A DNA stretch of 64,000 nt. Source: JAFDVN01 sp035255465. GTDB taxonomy: Bacteria; Acidobacteriota; Holophagae; Holophagales; Holophagaceae. Below the pieces are notes generated by a model. It was given only the letters and a program-made list of their open reading frames with translations. It was not told where the DNA came from and did no database searches. Each line of letters opens with the position of its first letter. The first letter of the stretch is position 1. Below, in pieces: positions 63,320-64,000 of this stretch. The stretch spans positions 46,602-110,601 of the forward strand of contig DATEZP010000013.1 in assembly GCA_035255465.1 (NCBI GenBank), given 5' to 3'. The translations under genes were made by a program, and so were the position numbers.

Positions 63320-64000
63320 CTACTTGCCTTCGACGGTGGGGATGCGCATGCCGTAGAAGGAGCGGTACACGAACACCGTGGAGATCAGGAAGAAGACCAG
63401 GGCCGCGATGTGCGCGGTGGCCGGGTTCAACCCGATGGCCAGCTCCACGGCCAGGAGGCCGAAGAGGGTGGTGAACTTGATGACGGGGTTCATGGCCACG
63501 GAGGACGTGTCCTTGAAAGGATCGCCCACGGTATCGCCCACGACGCAGGCGTCATGGAGGGGGGTGCCCTTGGCCTTCAGCTCGGTTTCCACGAGCTTCT
63601 TCGCGTTGTCCCAGGCGCCACCGGCATTGGCCATGAAGATGGCCTGGTAGAGGCCGAAGATGGCGATGGAGATCAGGTAACCGATGAAGAAGTAGTGGTT
63701 CAGGAAGGCGAAGGCCAGGGTGGAGAAGAACACCGCCAGGAAGATGTTGAACATGCCCTTCTGCGCATACTGCGTGCAGATGGCCACCACCTTCTTGCTG
63801 TCCGCGACCGAGGCCTTCTCCACCCCTTCCAGCTTGATGTTCTTCTTGATAAACTCCACCGCCCGGTAGGCCCCCGTGGAGACGGCCTGCGTGGAGGCCC
63901 CCGTGAACCAGTAGATGACGGCGCCGCCGGTGATCAGACCCAGCAGGAAGGGCGGATGGAGGATGGAGAGGTACTCCAGGTTGGTGGTGAGGCCCTGGGT
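63320..64000 (-). CDS. hppA: Membrane-bound ion-translocating pyrophosphatase, C-terminal part
   Basis: Couples pyrophosphate hydrolysis to H+ or Na+ pumping. Only the last ~227 codons lie in the window; the frame stays open to the right edge. Visible features: TGASTQAVSTGAYRAVEFIKK near the edge, membrane helices (FNIFLAVFFSTLAFAFLNHYFFIGYLISIAIFG), the substrate-site motif GGAWDNAKKLVE, and the second acidic motif VGDTVGDPFKDTSSVAMNPVIKF. The K+-dependence position cannot be seen. The tail ends SFYGMRIPTVEGK. The motif context resembles the Na+-pumping group of anaerobes, an inference only. Confidence 0.93.
   Translation of the reverse strand, partial: TQGLTTNLEYLSILHPPFLLGLITGGAVIYWFTGASTQAVSTGAYRAVEFIKKNIKLEGVEKASVADSKKVVAICTQYAQKGMFNIFLAVFFSTLAFAFLNHYFFIGYLISIAIFGLYQAIFMANAGGAWDNAKKLVETELKAKGTPLHDACVVGDTVGDPFKDTSSVAMNPVIKFTTLFGLLAVELAIGLNPATAHIAALVFFLISTVFVYRSFYGMRIPTVEGK

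Overview
This 64 kb window is a high-GC chromosomal stretch from a Gram-negative bacterium. It carries lpxC (lipid A synthesis), an outer-membrane beta-barrel protein, RlpA and other exported proteins. The gene set is mostly housekeeping. I see no phage, insertion sequence, CRISPR array or conjugation gene. The mixture is a Bacteroidetes-like acylated arginine pathway, a B12-dependent ribonucleotide reductase, a Reg_prop hybrid kinase, PATAN/SPOR proteins and a membrane pyrophosphatase, all in GC-rich DNA. It would fit Acidobacteriota, perhaps the Holophagae (Geothrix-like), but that placement is inference from gene content and not proven here.

Layout. 1-6.4 kb: 3' end of a sensor kinase, an HNH nuclease, rmuC, tsaE, nnr, a small exported NTF2-like protein and an aminotransferase. 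6.6-16.1 kb: a leftward arginine operon (argD, argF', argB, argE-like, argH, argG, an unassigned P-loop gene, argC) with a divergent argR. 16.1-25.2 kb: a giant hybrid kinase, purN, a phosphate acetyltransferase, two hypothetical genes, an aldehyde dehydrogenase and arfB. 25.4-35.3 kb: tRNA-Thr, a prolyl oligopeptidase, PIN-PhoH, tyrS, a PATAN-SPOR protein, rlpA, ispD and lpxC. 35.3-43.9 kb: one rightward histidine operon. 44-50 kb: a DUF2400 protein, an SRP RNA and nrdJ with a probable tandem NrdR operator. 50-55 kb: small EF-hand and secreted proteins, a MoaD/ThiS-BNR gene pair, a metallopeptidase and a multi-TM histidine kinase. 55-64 kb: mdh, a cNMP-binding protein, icd, an outer-membrane protein, a methyltransferase, a class III cyclase, oligopeptidase B and the 3' part of hppA.

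The arginine operon uses acylated intermediates all the way to citrulline. Its transcarbamylase resembles the N-succinylornithine enzyme of Bacteroidetes, but the known specificity position carries Ala, neither the Pro of the succinyl enzyme nor the Glu of the acetyl enzyme. No argA or argJ is present. Instead, an unassigned P-loop protein is translationally coupled to argC, and its ribosome binding site lies in an 11-bp inverted repeat. Two nearly identical operators (TGCA-N6-TGCA) lie at the argD and argR starts. This operon is the best candidate in the window for undescribed biochemistry.

The histidine operon appears to encode every step from PRPP and ATP to histidine: short HisG plus HisZ, a HisIE fusion, and a HisC-HAD fusion that plausibly supplies the otherwise missing histidinol-phosphate phosphatase. 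Most genes are packed with 1-8 bp overlaps, and most transcription units end in clear hairpin terminators.
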